DNA of 7,312 bases from Cyanobacteria bacterium HKST-UBA02 (GTDB taxonomy: Bacteria; Cyanobacteriota; Vampirovibrionia; Obscuribacterales; Obscuribacteraceae): contig JAGQHH010000371.1 in NCBI GenBank assembly GCA_020431945.1, positions 1 through 7,312 on the forward strand. Reading direction: 5' to 3'. The translations under genes were made by a program, and so were the position numbers. Positions 6,573 through 7,312 of the stretch are shown here, in pieces (within the stretch, counting starts at the first letter, position 1; each line of letters begins with the position of its first letter). A model generated the notes under the pieces. That model saw nothing but the letters and a program-made list of their open reading frames with translations, searched no databases and was not told where the DNA came from.

Positions 6573-7312
6573 ATGACGACCGATGTGAAAGCGTTGAAAG
6601 ATTCGAGCTCGAAGGAGGCAGAGGTGGCTTTGAAGAAAGTGCTGGTAGCCGATGAGATCAGCCAGGAAGGAGTGGATGTCCTGAGCGCCGATCTCGATGT
6701 TACCTACAATCCCAAGATCACCGCCCAGGAGCTGATTGCCACTATCAAAGATTTCGATGCTCTGCTGGTGCGGAGCCGGACCAAAGCTACCGCCGAAGTG
6801 ATCCGGGCCGGCACCCGGCTCAAAGTCATCGGCCGGGCAGGGGTCGGGGTGGACAATATCGATCTCAAGGTCGCCACCGAGGCGGGCATACTGGTGCTCA
6901 ATTCGCCGGAAGGCAACACCGCCAGCGCTGCCGAGCATACCCTGGCTCTCATGTTCTCCCTGGCCCGCATGGTCCCCACCGCCGACAATTCCATGAAAGA
7001 AGGCAAATGGGAGCGTAATCGTTTCATCGGTGTGGAGCTCTTCAATAAGACCCTGGGAGTGATCGGTCTGGGCAAGATCGGTAACCGGGTGGCCAGCACT
7101 GCTCTTGCTATCGGCATGAAAGTCCTGGTCTACGATCCTTTCATAAGCGCTGAGAGGGCCCGGGAGTTGAATTTCGAGGCAGTGCCTCTGGAAGAGATCT
7201 GGAGACGCTCCGATTTCATCACCATCCACACTCCCAAGACCGCCGAGACCACCAATCTGGTGAGCGGCACCGTCCTCTCTAGAATCAAGCCCGGAGTGAG
7301 GATCATCAATGC
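6573..7312 (+). CDS. serA: D-3-phosphoglycerate dehydrogenase, 3' truncated by window edge
   Basis: This enzyme oxidises 3-phosphoglycerate to 3-phosphohydroxypyruvate with NAD+, the first committed step of serine synthesis in the cytoplasm. About 246 codons are present and the frame is open at the window edge. Using ATG 6573 numbering, the N-terminal substrate-domain strand is KKVLVADEIS; LLVRSRTKAT (Arg67-Ser68-Arg69) matches the basic patch that contacts the substrate phosphate. GRAGVGVDNID (Arg88 onward) and NSPEGNT (Asn110 onward) are hallmark SerA blocks. The Rossmann loop GLGKIG has Gly165, Gly167 and Gly170, and Asp188 in VYDPF favours NAD over NADP. The window stops at RIIN, just before the catalytic Arg block, so the Arg/Glu/His triad and any C-terminal ACT domain cannot be checked. 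The start is ambiguous: ATG 6573 adds a polar 17-residue leader absent from typical SerA, while GTG 6624, behind a near-ideal ribosome site, matches the usual N-terminus. The longer form is given as the outer limit. The 24-nt gap after the acylase suggests co-transcription. Confidence 0.95.
   Translation, partial: MTTDVKALKDSSSKEAEVALKKVLVADEISQEGVDVLSADLDVTYNPKITAQELIATIKDFDALLVRSRTKATAEVIRAGTRLKVIGRAGVGVDNIDLKVATEAGILVLNSPEGNTASAAEHTLALMFSLARMVPTADNSMKEGKWERNRFIGVELFNKTLGVIGLGKIGNRVASTALAIGMKVLVYDPFISAERARELNFEAVPLEEIWRRSDFITIHTPKTAETTNLVSGTVLSRIKPGVRIIN
6612..6618 (+). promoter_or_regulatory. Strong Shine-Dalgarno site for an internal serA start (GTG 6624)
   Basis: AAGGAGG, close to the full anti-16S complement, lies five bases before an in-frame GTG at 6624. 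A TTG at 6630 is also in frame but further away. Starting at GTG 6624 gives MALKKVLVADEIS, which fits the family N-terminus, so this may be the main start. The site lies inside the reading frame of the longer form. Confidence 0.55.

Noticed and set aside
5478..7229. A 583-codon open frame on the - strand spanning the end of the acylase gene and the start of serA
   Set aside because: Its codons align exactly with the sense codons (both sense genes share one frame), so antisense stops can arise only from sense TTA, CTA or TCA, which are rare here. It ends at a sense TCA Ser codon at 5478. The translation matches no family I recognise, whereas both sense proteins are clear family members.

Overview
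The window is a bacterial chromosomal segment of moderately high GC content (estimated by eye). It carries three genes on the + strand and almost no non-coding DNA. From the 5' end they are: a very large hybrid sensor histidine kinase (5-3994), a penicillin-acylase-family N-terminal-nucleophile hydrolase (4047-6548), and the first roughly 246 codons of a D-3-phosphoglycerate dehydrogenase, serA (from 6573 or 6624, running off the 3' edge).

The organism cannot be fixed from this sequence. GTG starts, near absence of TTA/CTA/TCA codons and Shine-Dalgarno-type sites fit a free-living bacterium with a GC-biased genome. From memory, the SerA sequence (for example its YDPFIS segment) resembles cyanobacterial-type long SerA proteins. 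That is a weak hint, not an assignment.

The kinase packs a full phosphorelay into one apparently soluble chain: GAF-like, PAS, PAS, PAS, coiled coil, HisKA, HATPase_c, a degenerate receiver, an intact receiver and an HPt domain. No response regulator or DNA-binding output protein is encoded here, so its target lies elsewhere. A 52-nt gap with a TATAAT box separates it from the acylase gene. The acylase has an N-terminal membrane segment or signal and a recognisable autoprocessing site, so it should act outside the cytoplasm as a cleaved alpha/beta enzyme. Its His at beta position 23 resembles acyl-homoserine-lactone and cephalosporin acylases more than classical penicillin G acylase. serA follows after only 24 nt (or 75 nt if the internal start is used) and may be co-transcribed with the acylase. 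The metabolic connection between the three genes is not evident; serA may simply be a housekeeping neighbour.

I do not see a clearly undescribed system. The points most worth a second look are the degenerate first receiver with Glu in place of the phospho-acceptor Asp, the acylase's predicted substrate class, the serA start choice, and a recent-looking 15-bp tandem duplication in the kinase linker. No RNA genes, CRISPR arrays, insertion sequences or convincing terminators were found.
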